A stretch of 64,000 nt of DNA, from NCBI GenBank assembly GCA_951804985.1, contig OX638133.1, positions 65,073,867 to 65,137,866 on the forward strand. Reading direction: 5' to 3'. Below are positions 16,256 to 27,935 of this stretch, in pieces. The position numbers were made by a program, and so were the translations under genes. Source of the DNA: Dryomyza anilis. Lineage: Eukaryota; Arthropoda; Insecta; Diptera; Dryomyzidae. The notes below the pieces were generated by a model. It worked only from the letters and a program-made list of their open reading frames with translations, had not been told where the DNA came from and ran no database searches. Position 1 is the first letter of the stretch; every line of letters starts with the position of its first letter.

Positions 16256-18085
16256 TGGGAAGTTCCAAATTGGTGAACCGACACTTTAATGGATCGTAAT
16301 TTGTGGCAAGTAAGCCTCGCCTCGGGGCTTTTTGACTGGCAATTGGGTGGCAAAAAAGTACATTTCGCATGATTTAGAACAAACAATTTAATGACAATTG
16401 TGTCGCTACCACTTAAGTTGTCACAAAGTCTTTACTTGGGCGGTAAGCTATTATATTTGGACGCGCGTTCCCACTGCCTCGTTCGTTTGTAACTACGACT
16501 TCTTGACGATCAAAACGTAAGACATCCCTGACAAAAGTGTGCGACACTGGTTCAGATTTACTCACTAAATAGGTGCTGTAACGGACTTAACGCAATATAG
16601 ACATCTCACATATTTTTCTGAAGTATGTCTGAGAGAAATTATATAAAAAAATAGAGAGATCAAAAACGAAAAATATTAAAAAAATCAGCCAATCAGAAAC
16701 GGGGTGAAGCAAAGCTGATGACACATGCATAGCAATGATGCAATGTTTTTTAAAGTATTTTTTATACTAAGTTTTTTATACATTTACATAAACAGATCAA
16801 TTGTAATATTATAAACATTAATATAGACTTGATATTTATCATAATATAAATTTAAATTAATAATACAAATTAAAAAAAAAATAATAATAAAAAAAAAATT
16901 TGGTGATGAAGGCAGATAAATTGCGTTTTTCCAGCTATTTGATGCTGCGCTTTGCTGAAGTTGTACCTGCAAGATATATATATATGTGACAAAAATGAAC
17001 AATAAATGAATGAAAGGAAGAATAAAAATTGGCAAAAAATTTAAGTGTTAATAAAATTTGTCGTGGAAATTGGAATGTTTAGTTAAAATAATAATTTTTA
17101 GTAAAATTTTGAAATTTTAGTAAAAATTTGAACTTTTAGTAAAAATTTGATTTTTTAGAAAAAATTTGAATTTTTAGTAGTAATTTCAATTTTTAGTAAA
17201 AATTTTAATTTTTATTAAAAATTTCAATTTTTAGTAAAAATTTCAATTTTTAGTAAAAATTTTAATTTTTATTAAAAATTTCAATTTTTATTAAAAATTT
17301 CAATTTTTAGTAAAAATTTCAATTTTTAGTAAAAATTTCAATTTTTAGTATAAATTTCAATTTTTATAAAAATTTCAATTTTTATAAAAATTTCAATTTT
17401 TAGTAAAAATTTCAATCTTTAGTACAAATTTCAATTTTTAGTAAATTTTTGATTTTTTAGTAAAAATTTGAATTTTTTTAATTTGATTTTTTAGTAAAAA
17501 TTTAAATTCTTAGTAAACATTTGAATTATTAGTAAAAGTAGAATTTTTAGTATAAATTAGTATAGTATATATTTGAATTTTTAGTAAAAATTTGAATTTT
17601 TGATTTTATTAGTTAATTTTGGAACTTTTAGTGTAAATTTTTGAATTTAGTAAAAATTTAAATTATTAGTAAAAATTTTAATTTTTAGTAAATATTTTAT
17701 TTTTATGTTAAAATTTGAATTTTTAGTAAAAATTTTAATTTTTGATTTTATTAGTAAAATTTTTAATTTTTAATAAACATTTTTAATTTTGGTAAAAATT
17801 ATATTATTTAGGAAACATTTTAATTTGCAGAAAAAATTACAATTTTATTAATTTTTAATTTAAATAAATTTTAAATTGATATAAATTTGTCATTTAGGCC
17901 CAAGTAACCACTTTGTGGCAACTTAAGTGGTAGTCACACAGTTGCCATTAAAGTGTTTGTTCTAAATCGTGCGAAATATACTTATACCCAATTGCCGGCT
18001 AAAAAGCCCCGGGACGAGGCTTAGTTGCCAAAAATTTTGATCCATTAAAGTTTCGCTTCACCTATTTGGAGCTTGAACTGTAATT
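16256..18085. repeat. Inverted-repeat structure J flanking a minisatellite
   Basis: The segment 16256-16441 is the approximate reverse complement of 17899-18085. Both carry TGTGGCAACTTAAG/CTTAAGTTGTCACA, ATGATTTAGAACAAACA and its complement, CAATTGCCNGC or its complement, and GGCTTA...CGAGGC. The inner edges are CTTTACTTGGGC and GCCCAAGTAACC. A further relative of that edge (GTGGTTACTTGGGG) is at 18688-18701, so 17902-18700 may be a separate element. The 1.45 kb interior contains AT-rich sequence and the minisatellite. Confidence 0.65.
17085..17860. repeat. Minisatellite of about 19-bp units, roughly 40 copies
   Basis: The unit is close to AATTTTTAGTAAAAATTTC, repeated in tandem with substitutions and small length changes. 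The most regular part is 17170-17460; both ends are more diverged. A second, more decayed patch of the same unit is at 21470-21780. Confidence 0.9.
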
Positions 18086-18990
18086 TTAACTTGAACTGTA
18101 ATTTATGTGTAGATTAAAAATAAAAATATTCTAAAGATTCTACGCAGTGCCATTACGAACAGAGTTTTTGGCAAACTATAACTCTAATTTAACAAACGGT
18201 TCAAGTTTTCGGGTCAAAGCTTATAATCTACCCCATCTAATTTTTACGAGCATACAAAAAAATGCAATTTGGGAAAATTTATTAAAATTGTGATTTCTTT
18301 ATTTGTTAAATTATGCATTTGCGGATGTATATTTTTGCAACACAACTTTCCATAAACATATGTAGTGGATGTTATAAATATATCGTGTGTAATAATATCC
18401 ATTTATTAAATTTTAAAGTTAATTAGCTACATTATATATAAACATGTTCCTATTAGGTTCTTAATTCTACACTTGCCACATATATGGCACATAATACATT
18501 TAATAATTTACCACTTTTTCTCACCTAATAACAACAAAGTTAACTCCGCCCTTTATTGTATATGTCCCATTATCAGAATGAATAACATATAGTCACCTCT
18601 TTGGAACTACATATTATTAGTTTGCAACACTGGGGTCAGAGGTAACTTAAAAGGCACACATATGCCACAATAGTTTGTGGCAATTGTCGAGCCGTGGTTA
18701 CTTGGGGGGTGTGTGCGAGTTCCAATAATTGCTGACATAACTAAATGTTGTCGGTAATGCAGCGTTTACTTTACAATTTAGCAAATTTTCGAGAAAAATA
18801 AATAGAACTACATTGGAAGACAGCAAACAAATAATCGATTTATTGACTACTAAATTGGTTTAATCAGTAATTTAGTCGAACTCACACACACCCTTAGTAA
18901 GAATTTAATATAGTAAAAAATATAACTTAGGGTGTGTGCGGGTTCGACTTACGGACTTTAGCTATTACAATGACAATGTCTTCCTTCATT
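18086..18990. other. AT-rich stretch with small inverted repeats (K)
   Basis: GGGTGTGTGCGAGTTC at 18698-18713 and GAACTCACACACACCC at 18879-18894 are inverted, and a third copy GGGTGTGTGCGGGTTCG is at 18931-18947. This suggests a short element (about 18698-18894) with a solo or nested end beside it. No gene is seen between 18090 and 18690. Confidence 0.45.
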
Positions 18991-19568
18991 AGTTGTTAGG
19001 CGCTAGTGCTCGTCAGCCGCTTACTCAGCGGATTGCGACGCAACAACATGTAGCAGTTGGCCAGCAGTTGGGGCCATTTGCTCTCCGGCGCTGTATACTA
19101 ATGCCAAAATTGCTTTGAAAATTCAAGCTAATACAAACCCAACATTAAATATGGAAGAACATATAAAAGAAACTATATTTACCTTGAAAATACTCGTATC
19201 ATTCACACGAAATGAATGTCGCGTGCTCCAGCAGTCGTTTGTCTTATTCTCAGAGTATTGTAATGATTTCCGAAGCGGAAAGCATATCGGTCAGACACGC
19301 CGACACAATTTGATTCTACAGATCGTGCTGGGCATCTGCGTATTTCATGAATGATATTACGCCGTTGGCCTGCTGCCGCTCGGATGTATTGAGGCGGTCG
19401 GACAAAGCGGTCGCGTTCCGATAGGATGCTTCGAGATTTTCGCGATTGATCTCAAGCGAGTCGAGCAGAGCTCTCGCCCACACCAGAAACGAATCAAATT
19501 CATCAGCGTTCTCCTTATCTTCAATTCCGTTTTTTGGTTGGTTGTACGAACTTGAGTCACTGCTGTTA

Positions 19569-20447
19569 CACCCAGAAAAAAATCATGGTAAATTGAAAGT
19601 ATTTCAATAGAAAAACAATAATTTATACCATTAAAATTGGTCAATAGGATGCGTCCCATTAGTTCAGTAATATTGAAACTGTTAATACAATGTGTGGTTG
19701 TACCATAAATTGTATAATGTGATATTTTAATTACAATAATAATGATCTATTCAAATTTAATGATACGTATTATTAATTTTATGGTAAAGTAGAATTACAT
19801 TTTCCTAATAATTTATTAAAACAAAAATGTATTTTAGTTAATTTATTGTATAATCTATTTTATTTAAATGTCGAAATTGATATTCACTTTTACAACACAC
19901 ACATAAAAAGACACTTCTTAATGCAAAAGATTATAAAACATTTAATGTTTGCTTTGGTTTCCAATAATTGATTGTAGTACTTGAGTCTGCAGTTATTTTT
20001 GAGTCTGTTGCCATAATAGAAGTTCGATGTATTATTTATTTTCTGTACTAAATAAAAATATAAATAAATATATAAATATAATTTATTTACATTAAATACA
20101 TTGAGTCCTTACCAATGTCGCGTTTAATAATGTGGATTATTACAAAAAAATACATGCGACCATTTTGAGTAAACACGCAGAATGACGTACAAAACGAACA
20201 TGTTTGTATTCATTTTACGTTTTTTAGATCACGTTTATTATTATAGGAGGAAACCATTAAAACAACAGTATTTATTCAATTTAAAAAAAATAAAATTGAA
20301 ATATTTAAATTTATGGTAGTGAATTTTTCAAATACTATTAAATTAATTAGAAAACTTTTGATTTAAAAAGAATAAACTATTAATACATGAACCATAAGGT
20401 TAATGGTCGTACCATAAAGTACTTAATGGTACATTTTCTTCTGAGTG
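19569..20447 (-). mobile_element. Family A element, copy A2, complete (879 bp)
   Basis: An uninterrupted reference copy for the family. The plus strand reads CACCCAGAAAAAAATC at the left and TTCTTCTGAGTG at the right, with TA at 19567-19568 and 20448-20449. It sits inside a Ser/Asn-coding stretch of the gene remnant (AACAGCAGTAG / TAACAGCAGTGAC), which fixes both insertion edges. No ORF of interest. Confidence 0.9.
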
Positions 20448-21288
20448 TACTACTGCTGTTGACTGTTGTGGTGCAGGTGCCCGGATGTTGAGGACGTTGA
20501 CGAAACTTTCCTTTGAAAATACTGCTTCATGCTAAAATAACATTTATATTAATAAAAAATTGTAATTAAATAAATTACTTACAATTTCACACCGCGTCAA
20601 AAATTTTCTTTTTTTTTATCGAATGAAAAGTTCAGACACAAAAGTCAGCGGTTGTTCCGTTTGAACTAAATATATAAAGATATATAAATATAAGGCTAAA
20701 TTATAAATTACAAATTATATTTAATAAATTAATGTTTTTCAACAAATTAATGTTACCTCCACACTAAATAGAATTATTTTCACTTCCCCTATAATTGGAG
20801 CTTGAAGAGCGAATGGCATCCACATGGCCGGTGGATGCAATGGCACAATGTCTATGGAACCAACCATCGAGCGCGTCGAAAATACTGCGAAAAACTATGT
20901 TTTTAATTCATCTAAAAAAAACGTACACAAATTAATTAAAACTATTAAATATTTAAAAATTCGTGGCTGTAGTCACAATTCTGCCCGCCTTCCACCATAA
21001 CAGCGGCTACCGATGCTATGCTACGCCAAATGGAATCAGTCTGGCATGTGAGACCGGCTATAATCGTTGTATATGCCATCGTTGGGGCACCGCCGCTCCG
21101 CTTGACAGAGTGACGAATGTTGCAAGTTATAAGCGGCAGCTTAATGTTCTTGTCGACAAACGGTTACTTGTCACAATGCGACTGTTAACGGAAGTGCTGC
21201 ATGCAATGGTGCTCTCCTACACAAATCAGTTCGTTGCCGACAACATTGTTTAAAATCTGTAGAAAAATGCACACAAAATTAATAAAAT

Positions 21289-21291
<3 letters not shown>

Positions 21292-21366
<75 letters not shown>

Positions 21367-21372
21367 ATATAT
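21292..21372. repeat. (AT)n microsatellite
   Basis: About 35 uninterrupted AT dinucleotides followed by ATCT-type variants. The apparent YIYIYI reading frame across it is an artefact of this repeat. Confidence 0.95.
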
Positions 21373-21469
21373 CTATATATATAAATAAATAAATATATAT
21401 ATTTATCAATTTCTGTTTAGTAAAAAAATAATTTTTGACTAAAATTCAAATTATTCATATTCAAAGTTT

Positions 21470-21780
21470 TTAGTAAAAATATTCATTTACAAAAAAAAAT
21501 CAATATTATATAATAATTTGAATTTGGAGTAAACATTTTGATTTTATTAAAAATTTGAATTTTAGTAAAAATTTGAATTTGAGTAAAAATTTGAATTTTA
21601 GTAAAAAATCGATTTTATTATACATTTTACTTCTTTATTACAAATTTAAATTTTTAATAAAAATTTTAATTTTTAGTAAATATTTAAATTTTAGTAACTA
21701 TTTTAATTTCAAGTATTTTTTTGTTAAAATTTAAATATTTAGTTAATAGAATTTTTTTACTATTTTGGTTTTATAGTACA
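21470..21780. repeat. Decayed patch of the 19-bp minisatellite
   Basis: Repeated words TTTAGTAAAAATTTGAA and variants recur here with indels. The unit matches the array at 17085-17860, suggesting the same satellite family in two places 4 kb apart. Confidence 0.7.
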
Positions 21781-21789
21781 AATCGTCAT

Positions 21790-22490
21790 TGTCATGCCAA
21801 AGGGGCGAATGTGCATTTTTAAAAATGTTGGGAAAATTTTTAAGTTTGAAGTGCTTTAAAAATTAGCAAAATTTATATTTTTTCTGTTATTTTGGTTTAT
21901 TCGTCAATTATTATAACGTATATAAAATATCTTTAGATTTATAAATACGGATTTTGTGAGGCTATATTCTGATCAAAACGCAAATACTTTTGTTTTTTAT
22001 GCTATAACTTTTTATTGGCGCAATATAAAATAGTGATGTAACGATATTAATTTGTTTGTTTTTAAAGCACCTATCGATCTGCATCATTAATTATAAATAA
22101 TCAAATTTTTTCCTGCAAATAACAAATGGCAAATTAATGTTTGGCAAAATATTTTTAATTAATGATGCAGATCCATATGTGCTTTGAAACAAATAATAAA
22201 TGTCTTTACACTACTACTTTATCTTATACCAATAAAAAGTAAGGGCGAAAAAACGAAAAAGATTCGCCCCTTTTTGTATGACAAGATTTTCAATTTTTCA
22301 AATTCGCCCTTTTGATTATGTCTTTTGTGGCGAGAAATAAGCAACAAAATGACACACGATTTTGGCACAGCATACTTGAGGATAAACTACATTCAAAAAT
22401 GTAAAAAAAAACGCAAATGTCAAAAATTGCACATTCACCCCTTTAGCGTGATAGTGACGAAATATGTATATGATAAATAAGTTTCTACTT
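21790..22490. repeat. Inverted-repeat stretch in the gene remnant's intron
   Basis: GTCATGCCAAAGGGGCGAATG at 21790 and CATTCACCCCTTTAGCGTGA at about 22432 are inverted relatives. TTAATGATGCAGATC and its complement also occur (about 22158 and 22077), with TTTGCCA/TGGCAAA words between. This suggests a MITE of about 650 bp with subterminal repeats of CGCCCCTTT and CGAAAAA. Ends are approximate and no target duplication was found. Confidence 0.45.
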
Positions 22491-23330
22491 ACGGTTATAA
22501 TAGAGAAGGCACTTTGAAACTCTAATTATATCTTGATGTGCAAGACCTTTACCGCCATTTCACTCGCATATGTCCTTCACATAACGACCATCATCGGACG
22601 GCATGCCAAGAGTACGCACTCTCGATAGAGATGGTGTGCGTTGCATGATGCGCTGCTGCTGTGTGTTGGGCGGCACATGTGAGTTTAGCGTAGCTGGTAA
22701 CGAGTCGGGCTTGACGCGAGTTTGAGTGGCGCGAAAGGCAGTTGCTGTGGGTTTTTGGTTCGGGGGCATGACGGACTTTTCACGCTGAGGCGGGAACGCA
22801 TGCGGCTGCCACGGCTATTCAATTAACCGGCAATTGTTGTACTGTTGGCGTTGGCAGACGATTAGGTTCTTTAAGTTAAAAAATACAAAATAAGTAGGTA
22901 AAGTAGTTTGCATTAATATCAACCTTTATCTCTGGTCATTCGTCCAGGCGGCGACACATGTGGCACAAACATGGCCACGCTTTTCTTGATGCTATTCATC
23001 AGTTTGCCACGGCCGCCCACTTGCAAGGTACCACCTAACACGGAGGAACTTTCGTTTCCGTTATCGCTGCAGCACTCATAATTGCTGTTTCCGTTGTGCG
23101 TATGTCCCAGTTCGGTGTTTGTCGCAACCACTGCTGCAGGTGCCGCCGCTGCCTTTAGTTCACACAAATCGGAGCTTTACCTGATCATGCTGGAGTCGCA
23201 GGACATATTGCCTTCATTAAGGTAACAGACAGAGGTTGTTTCGTCCAGACTTCCACATGTGCTGCTGGCGTAACCGCCGCTGTTGTTGCTCAGTGCGCGC
23301 TGCAGTGAGATACTCATGTCGACACTTCAT

Positions 23331-24200
23331 GCAGATATCGTTTAATTCCAGAGCGCTCAGCAACTCTTCACTCTTCGTCCAGGCAGCGGTTGTAAATTAG
23401 TTCTGAAATGAAATGGTGTAAAACAATATGAAAAATGCTATTACTGACCTACGATTTTCTGATTCCAATTGAAACCTCTTCCACGAACATCATGGTTACG
23501 TACATATACTGAAAATAATTAAAATATAATTTATATAAAAACAAGAGAAAATATCTTACTTCAACAACTTTTGAAAATTCAGTGCTGAAAAATTTCTTTG
23601 GTGATTCTATTAGCAAAGCAACTATGTTGTTTTTATTTAATTTCCTTTCACTTGGCGAAAGACAAAACAAACGAGAAAAAATCGAAAGGCATTAGAAAAA
23701 ATTCTCTCTGCGAAAGAAGTCGAAAAAAGAAAACAATTCATCTGATTGAACATGGTTCCCATGATACAAATATATACAGGTACGATCACTCTCTCATATT
23801 TTTCCAATGTTTACTTTAGGGTGACACTAGGCAAGTTTTTTGAAGTTCAGTTTTAAAATCAAAACAAAATCGACAAAAAAAAAACTCATATAAAATTCTA
23901 TAGAAATGAAAAATAATTATCAAGGTATGCTTTGAGATAACTTAAAAATGTCTACAAAAATGTTTATAATCAAAACAAAATATGAAAATTATTTTTCATA
24001 TTTTCTTTGAACATAAATTTCAGTTTTTGAAAATTTGAATTTGAAACAAAACAAAATATTTCAAAATTGGTCAAAAAAACTTGCCTAGTGTCAGAGTGCT
24101 CGTACCTGTAAATATTTGTATCATGATGGTTCCATTTCACAATTCAGAAAACTTCCGAGCGGAGCTGAGAATACACTGGGTGGGTTATGTTATATTTTGT
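23331..24200. repeat. Spacer with inverted repeat (23759-24127)
   Basis: ATGATACAAATATATACAGG at 23760 and CCTGTAAATATTTGTATCAT at 24105 are inverted. So are GACACTAGGCAAGTTTTTT (23822) and AAAAAACTTGCCTAGTGTC (24073). The second pair lies inside the first, giving a 370-bp foldback structure. No gene is seen in the remaining sequence. Confidence 0.6.
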
Positions 24201-24208
24201 GTAAGGGT

Positions 24209-25203
24209 CATAGTTGCCAACCAAAATTCCCACGAAAAATAAAAAAAAAATACCTTCTCCCATACGACTTATCAAAAATTCCCACGTGGTAATTTTGGTT
24301 GATTTAATCCCCACAGCACATGAAAATTACCACAAAAATTCCCATAGCACATGAAAATTACCACAAAATACCCACAGTCATTAAATATTACCACAAAAAA
24401 TTAACTCAAAAATACCAGATAAATTTATATATACCAAGAAAATTCTTAAATGAATTAAATATGAACATAAAAATCACATGGGAATTAAAAACCACTTTTT
24501 TTATTGCATAGATTTAAAATTTACCACAAAATTAATAAAAATCCAAATAAAAAAGCTTGAACAAATGTAGGGTCTCGAAATAGTGTTATTATTTGCAAAT
24601 GCTAAATTAATTGTAAAAAATAATGTAAAGTTAATCAATTCATTTTAAATCATTTTATTTAAAATATTTATTTAATTTTTTTTTGGAATCTCCTCCAAAT
24701 AATCATCGTCAACTGCGTTTGAGTTATCGATTTCCATATTTAAGCGATGCAGTTTACTATTTTTCAACTCGATAATGCTGTCGGATGAACTGTCTTCATT
24801 ATAAAGGATATCTGTTAATACCAAGAGCGCTAATGCAGCGAGTGCTGTAACAGCTATATTTTTGTTGCAACTTATGCAGATTTTGATGTTGAAACACAAA
24901 TACATGTTACTCGTATTTTTCCACAATTCTCTGTTTTTGCTTATGGTTATTATTTTAAAATACGCAAGGAAATATTTTTGAATTAACGCCTTCACTGATC
25001 CTATTTCACTTTGCAAATCGGTGCGTTCGAAATGTTGATAGCATTAAATTTACATTTGGTGTGTTCGTAAATTGAGTTACATAAAAAAAAACTGTGGGAA
25101 AAAAAATTCCCACAGCCGTTAAAAATTCCCATGGGAATTACCTTTCCCACAGCCACTAAAAATTCCCACAAATGGGAAATTTTCCACGGAACTGGCAACT
25201 ATG
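24209..25203. mobile_element. hAT-like element I1, 995 bp with 8-bp duplication
   Basis: The ends are CATAGTTGCCA and TGGCAACTATG, flanked by GTAAGGGT at 24201-24208 and 25204-25211. That 8-bp duplication and the terminal form fit the hAT superfamily. Both subterminal regions repeat ATTCCCAC, ATTACCAC and their complements many times, as expected for transposase-binding arrays. It splits repeat H. A short relative (TTGCCACAAAAATTCCCAC ... CTGGCAACA) lies at about 36625-36765 inside F1. Confidence 0.85.
24672..25016 (-). CDS. Hypothetical 114-residue ORF inside element I1
   Basis: Open from ATG to TAA between the subterminal arrays of the hAT-like element. The product has a hydrophobic stretch near residues 56-68 (AVTALAALALLVLTD) and an acidic tail (VDDDYLEEIP). 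I see no zinc finger or hAT dimerisation motif, so it is not evidently a transposase. Given AT-rich sequence, an open frame of this size could be chance; an exon captured by the element is another option. Confidence 0.25.
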   Translation of the reverse strand: MQSEIGSVKALIQKYFLAYFKIITISKNRELWKNTSNMYLCFNIKICISCNKNIAVTALAALALLVLTDILYNEDSSSDSIIELKNSKLHRLNMEIDNSNAVDDDYLEEIPKKN

Positions 25204-25211
25204 GTAAGGGT

Positions 25212-25440
25212 TTATATTGCATTCATAAAAAACATACTCTTTTAGCGTCACTACAATTTTGTTCCTAATTTTCACTGCCCTTTTTTGGTAATGTTATTAT
25301 CAAATCATTTTTAAATACAGAGTAAGCGCTAAAAATAGCACTTATTTTATATTTGAAACTTATTTGAACAAACCACTAGACCTTAAAGGCAATTATTAGT
25401 TTTTTTTATTTTTTCAAACGCTTACCCTGTGGCATATTGG
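25212..25440 (+). repeat. Dispersed repeat H, copy 2
   Basis: Second copy of the sequence at 14755-15010; its first part continues on the far side of I1 at 24184-24200. The word GTTATGTTATATTTT directly before the I1 insertion and TTATATTGCATTC directly after it are contiguous in copy 1, which supports the I1 boundaries. Confidence 0.65.
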
Positions 25441-25447
25441 GTAATTA

Positions 25448-26515
25448 CATCCAGAAAAATCATGGTAAATTAATAGTATTTCAATAGAAAAACAATTATT
25501 TATACTAGTAAAATTTGTCAATAGGAAGCGTACGATATTAAAATTTTTAATACAATATGATGTTGTATCATACATTTTATAATGTATTATTTTAATTAGA
25601 ATAAGCAAGTACTGTAAATATTAAATGATACGTATTATTAATTTTACGGTATAGCCAAATTTCATTTGCCTAATAGTTTATTAAAACAAAAATGGATTTT
25701 AGTTAATTTATTGTATATTTTATTTTATTTATATGTCGAAATTGAAATTCACTTTTATAAATCACACACATTTAATGGCTGCATTCAGCGACCTCAGCAG
25801 TTGTGGAACTCTTGAGTAATTTTCGCTTGAATGACAAGCTACTTTCAAAATGTTTAGTGAGCGGTCGCAATTTTTTCCAGCATAAAATTTTTACGCTACA
25901 TTTGTGCTGCCTTTGTTATCGATGACTATCGATGACATTCGATGTCATTTTAACTCAAATATTTATAAACAAAATTGAAATTTAGATTGGAAAAATATTT
26001 TTTCAATCATTTAATGAGTTGTATGTAACTTTAATAAAATATTAATATTAAATTATTTTGTAAATTGATAGATGAGGTAGCGGTGCATTCAATAAAAGTG
26101 AGCGATTAGTTAGTGAGCAGTTGTTGAGGTCGCTGAATGCAGCCACTGTTCGCTTCAGTTTTCAATAATTAATTGTAATACTTGAGTCTGCATATATTTT
26201 TGAGTCCGTTGCCATAATAGAAGTTCGATGTAGTATTTATTATCTGTAATAAATAAAACAATAAGTTTAAATACAATGAATATATATATAATACATTGTA
26301 TGACAAAAAATGCAAGCGACCATTTTGAACAAACACGCATAATGACAACAAAACGAACATGTTTTTATTCATGTTTTTGTATTTTATGCCACTTTTATTA
26401 TTTAGGAGCAAACCATTAAAATAATAGTATTTATTGTATTAAAAATAATAATATTGAAATATTTAAATTGATGGTGCTGAATTTTTCGAATATTGTCAAA
26501 TTAAACAGAAAAGTG
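25448..26515 (-). mobile_element. Family A element, copy A6, truncated, interrupted by G1
   Basis: The plus strand begins CATCCAGAAAAATCATG after TA (25446-25447) and follows family A in reverse order to about 26515 (CTGAATTTTTCGAATA). The CAGAAG terminus is missing. Element G1 is inserted at 25777-26144. Divergence from A2 is clearly higher than for the other copies, so this is probably the oldest A insertion here. Confidence 0.75.
25777..26144. mobile_element. MITE (family G), copy G1, 368 bp
   Basis: Terminal inverted repeats GGCTGCATTCAGCGACCTCA and complement. Comparison with uninterrupted family A sequence shows the site was AAT, now AAT on the left (25774-25776) and ACT on the right. 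Internal words TATCGATGACATTCGATG and GGTAGCGGTGCATTCAATAAA match G2 at 60713-61052 in opposite orientation. The 3-bp duplication suggests a PIF/Harbinger-type enzyme (inference). Confidence 0.85.
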
Positions 26516-26670
26516 GTAGTTTAACTAGATTTGTGGGTTAAACATAGTTTAATCAAAACAATTAAACATAGTTTTATTTCACTTTTACAGTGACTTTAAA
26601 TCGTCGTTTAAAATCAGTTCAACGTCTTACGTTGGCCGTTTAAACTACGTTTTAAATCTTAATGTTTTTA
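26516..26670. repeat. GTTTAAAC-word repeat R, copy 1
   Basis: Repeated GTTTAA/TTAAAC words (GGTAGTTTAACTAG, GGGTTAAACATAG, CCGTTTAAACTACGTTTAAA) in 150 bp. A related stretch with the same words and TTTCACTGTAAAAC is at about 30265-30480 in the other orientation. These two bracket elements E2 and Q. Confidence 0.5.
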
Positions 26671-26814
26671 TAGATACTATCCACAAGAATGAGAGTTGCA
26701 CTCTTTTTGAACTGTCCGTCTACGCTCTCTGTTTCTTGTTCCCGCATTGTCTGTAGGCATGTTTGTATTCTGTTTGTTTTCTGGTATTTCAGCATTGTAT
26801 AAATCAAACTTCTA

Positions 26815-27603
26815 CACACAGAAAAATCCTCTTTTGGCATGAGGTTTTGAACCAACGTTTCAGTGTTGCAACCGAAATACATTTGTTGTAACCTCATGTC
26901 ATTAAAATAAACGTACCTTATTTTTCTACAACCGAAATGTTAGATCGCGCAACTGCATGTTAACGTAACACGATTGCAATTTTCATTCTGCCAAAATTGA
27001 CATTCGTACATTTGTTACGGCGATTGAGTAAGTTGTTGTATCAACAAAATAAATCACAAACGGCAACCTCATGTCTATCAGCAGTTCGGTTGCCAGTTTC
27101 TTACCAACAATTATGGATACATGCAGAAATAAATAAACGTCAAAAATTTCGTCAACAATAGGAAATTCATTGATTAAGTTACATTGCGAAATAAAAATAA
27201 AAATAAAAATATTAATAAAATAATATATTTATTCAATACAAATTGCTCATTAGCTAGTGAATATAATATAATTAAAAAAAATGTGACCAATGGAATTAGT
27301 TTTTTTTTTATTTATTGGTTATGAGGAAATATAAAAAAATGCATGCATGCATAAAAAAAGATTGTCGCAACCGCATGATCATCGATTTGGAGTTTACCAC
27401 AACCTCATGTTCACTGATTAGGAGGTTGTCACAACCTCATGATCACCGATTAGGAGGTTGCCACAACCTCATTCACACCGACTAGGAAGTTGGCACAACT
27501 GAATTAAGAGGTTGTTGCAACTACTTTATCAGTTGTTCCCGCAACCGAATGATTCGATAGGGCAATTTAGTTGGTTGCCGCAACAAATCAGTTCTCTGGT
27601 GAG
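26815..27603 (+). mobile_element. Family E element, copy E2
   Basis: The left end CACACAGAAAAATCC follows TA (26813-26814). The right end CAGTTCTCTGGTGAG precedes TA (27604-27605). The 32-bp hairpin units (AGGTTGTCACAACCTCATG ATCACCGATTAGG) are at about 27364-27500. It shares the TGTGACCAATGG block and most of its right half with E1. Confidence 0.8.
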
Positions 27604-27744
27604 TATCCTCACATGTACTGATCTTATGTATATTTAATTTATTTTATTAATCTAAAATCTATTTTCAATGTCTTCATTTTCAAAATGTTTGCATAAAATT
27701 ATCAGCTGTTCCAAATGAAAGAAAAGGCTCAGTTATGCAAACTA

Positions 27745-27935
27745 CACACAGAAAAATCCTCTTTTAACATGAGGTTAATTGAACCAACGTTTCAGTGTTG
27801 CAACCGAAATACATTTGTTGTAACGTACTCATGTCATTAAAATGACAAGGAGGTTTGTACAACCTCCTAATCAGCAAGTTGCGCAACCGAATAATTCGGT
27901 AGGGCAATTTTGTAAACAAATCAGTTTTCTGTGTG
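27745..27935 (+). mobile_element. Family E element, copy E3, short form nested in Q
   Basis: A 191-bp internal-deletion form: left CACACAGAAAAATCC, right CAGTTTTCTGTGTG, with TA at 27743-27744 and 27936-27937. It retains the CAACCGAAATACATTTGTTG block and the right-end CAACCGAATAATTCGGT palindrome, and lacks the 32-bp units. It interrupts the left inverted repeat of Q. Confidence 0.9.

Larger units (their letters stand above)
18991..23330 (-). pseudogene. Broken multi-exon gene remnant, unidentified
   Basis: Minus-strand coding-like segments in order: 23318-23180 (begins MSISLQRALSNN), 23167-22919 (rich in Ala and Asn; then GKLMNSIKKSVAMFVPHV), 22880-22560 (ends RVRTLGMPSDDGRYVKDICE), about 20880-20765, 20655-20590, 20530-20449 joined with 19568-19340 (DEFDSFLVWARALLDSLEIN, ALSDRLNTSERQQANGV), and 19096-18999 (SKWPQLLANCYMLLRRNPLS then KRLTSTSA stop). 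Exon-intron edges are visible (donors GTAAGT and GTTGAT, acceptors TTTTAG), so this is not a processed copy. In-frame stops occur at about 23180 and 19343, frames shift several times, and a family A element splits one exon at 19569-20447. Serine-rich N-terminal and helical C-terminal segments are visible, but I do not recognise the family. A duplicated, decayed host gene is most likely. Confidence 0.55.

Noticed and set aside
21201..21392. 63-residue ORF with a long Tyr-Ile repeat
   Set aside because: It is the translation of an (AT)n microsatellite.
23598..23819. 73-residue plus-strand ORF
   Set aside because: Low-complexity Lys-rich frame in AT-rich DNA overlapping an opposite-strand frame; no signature.
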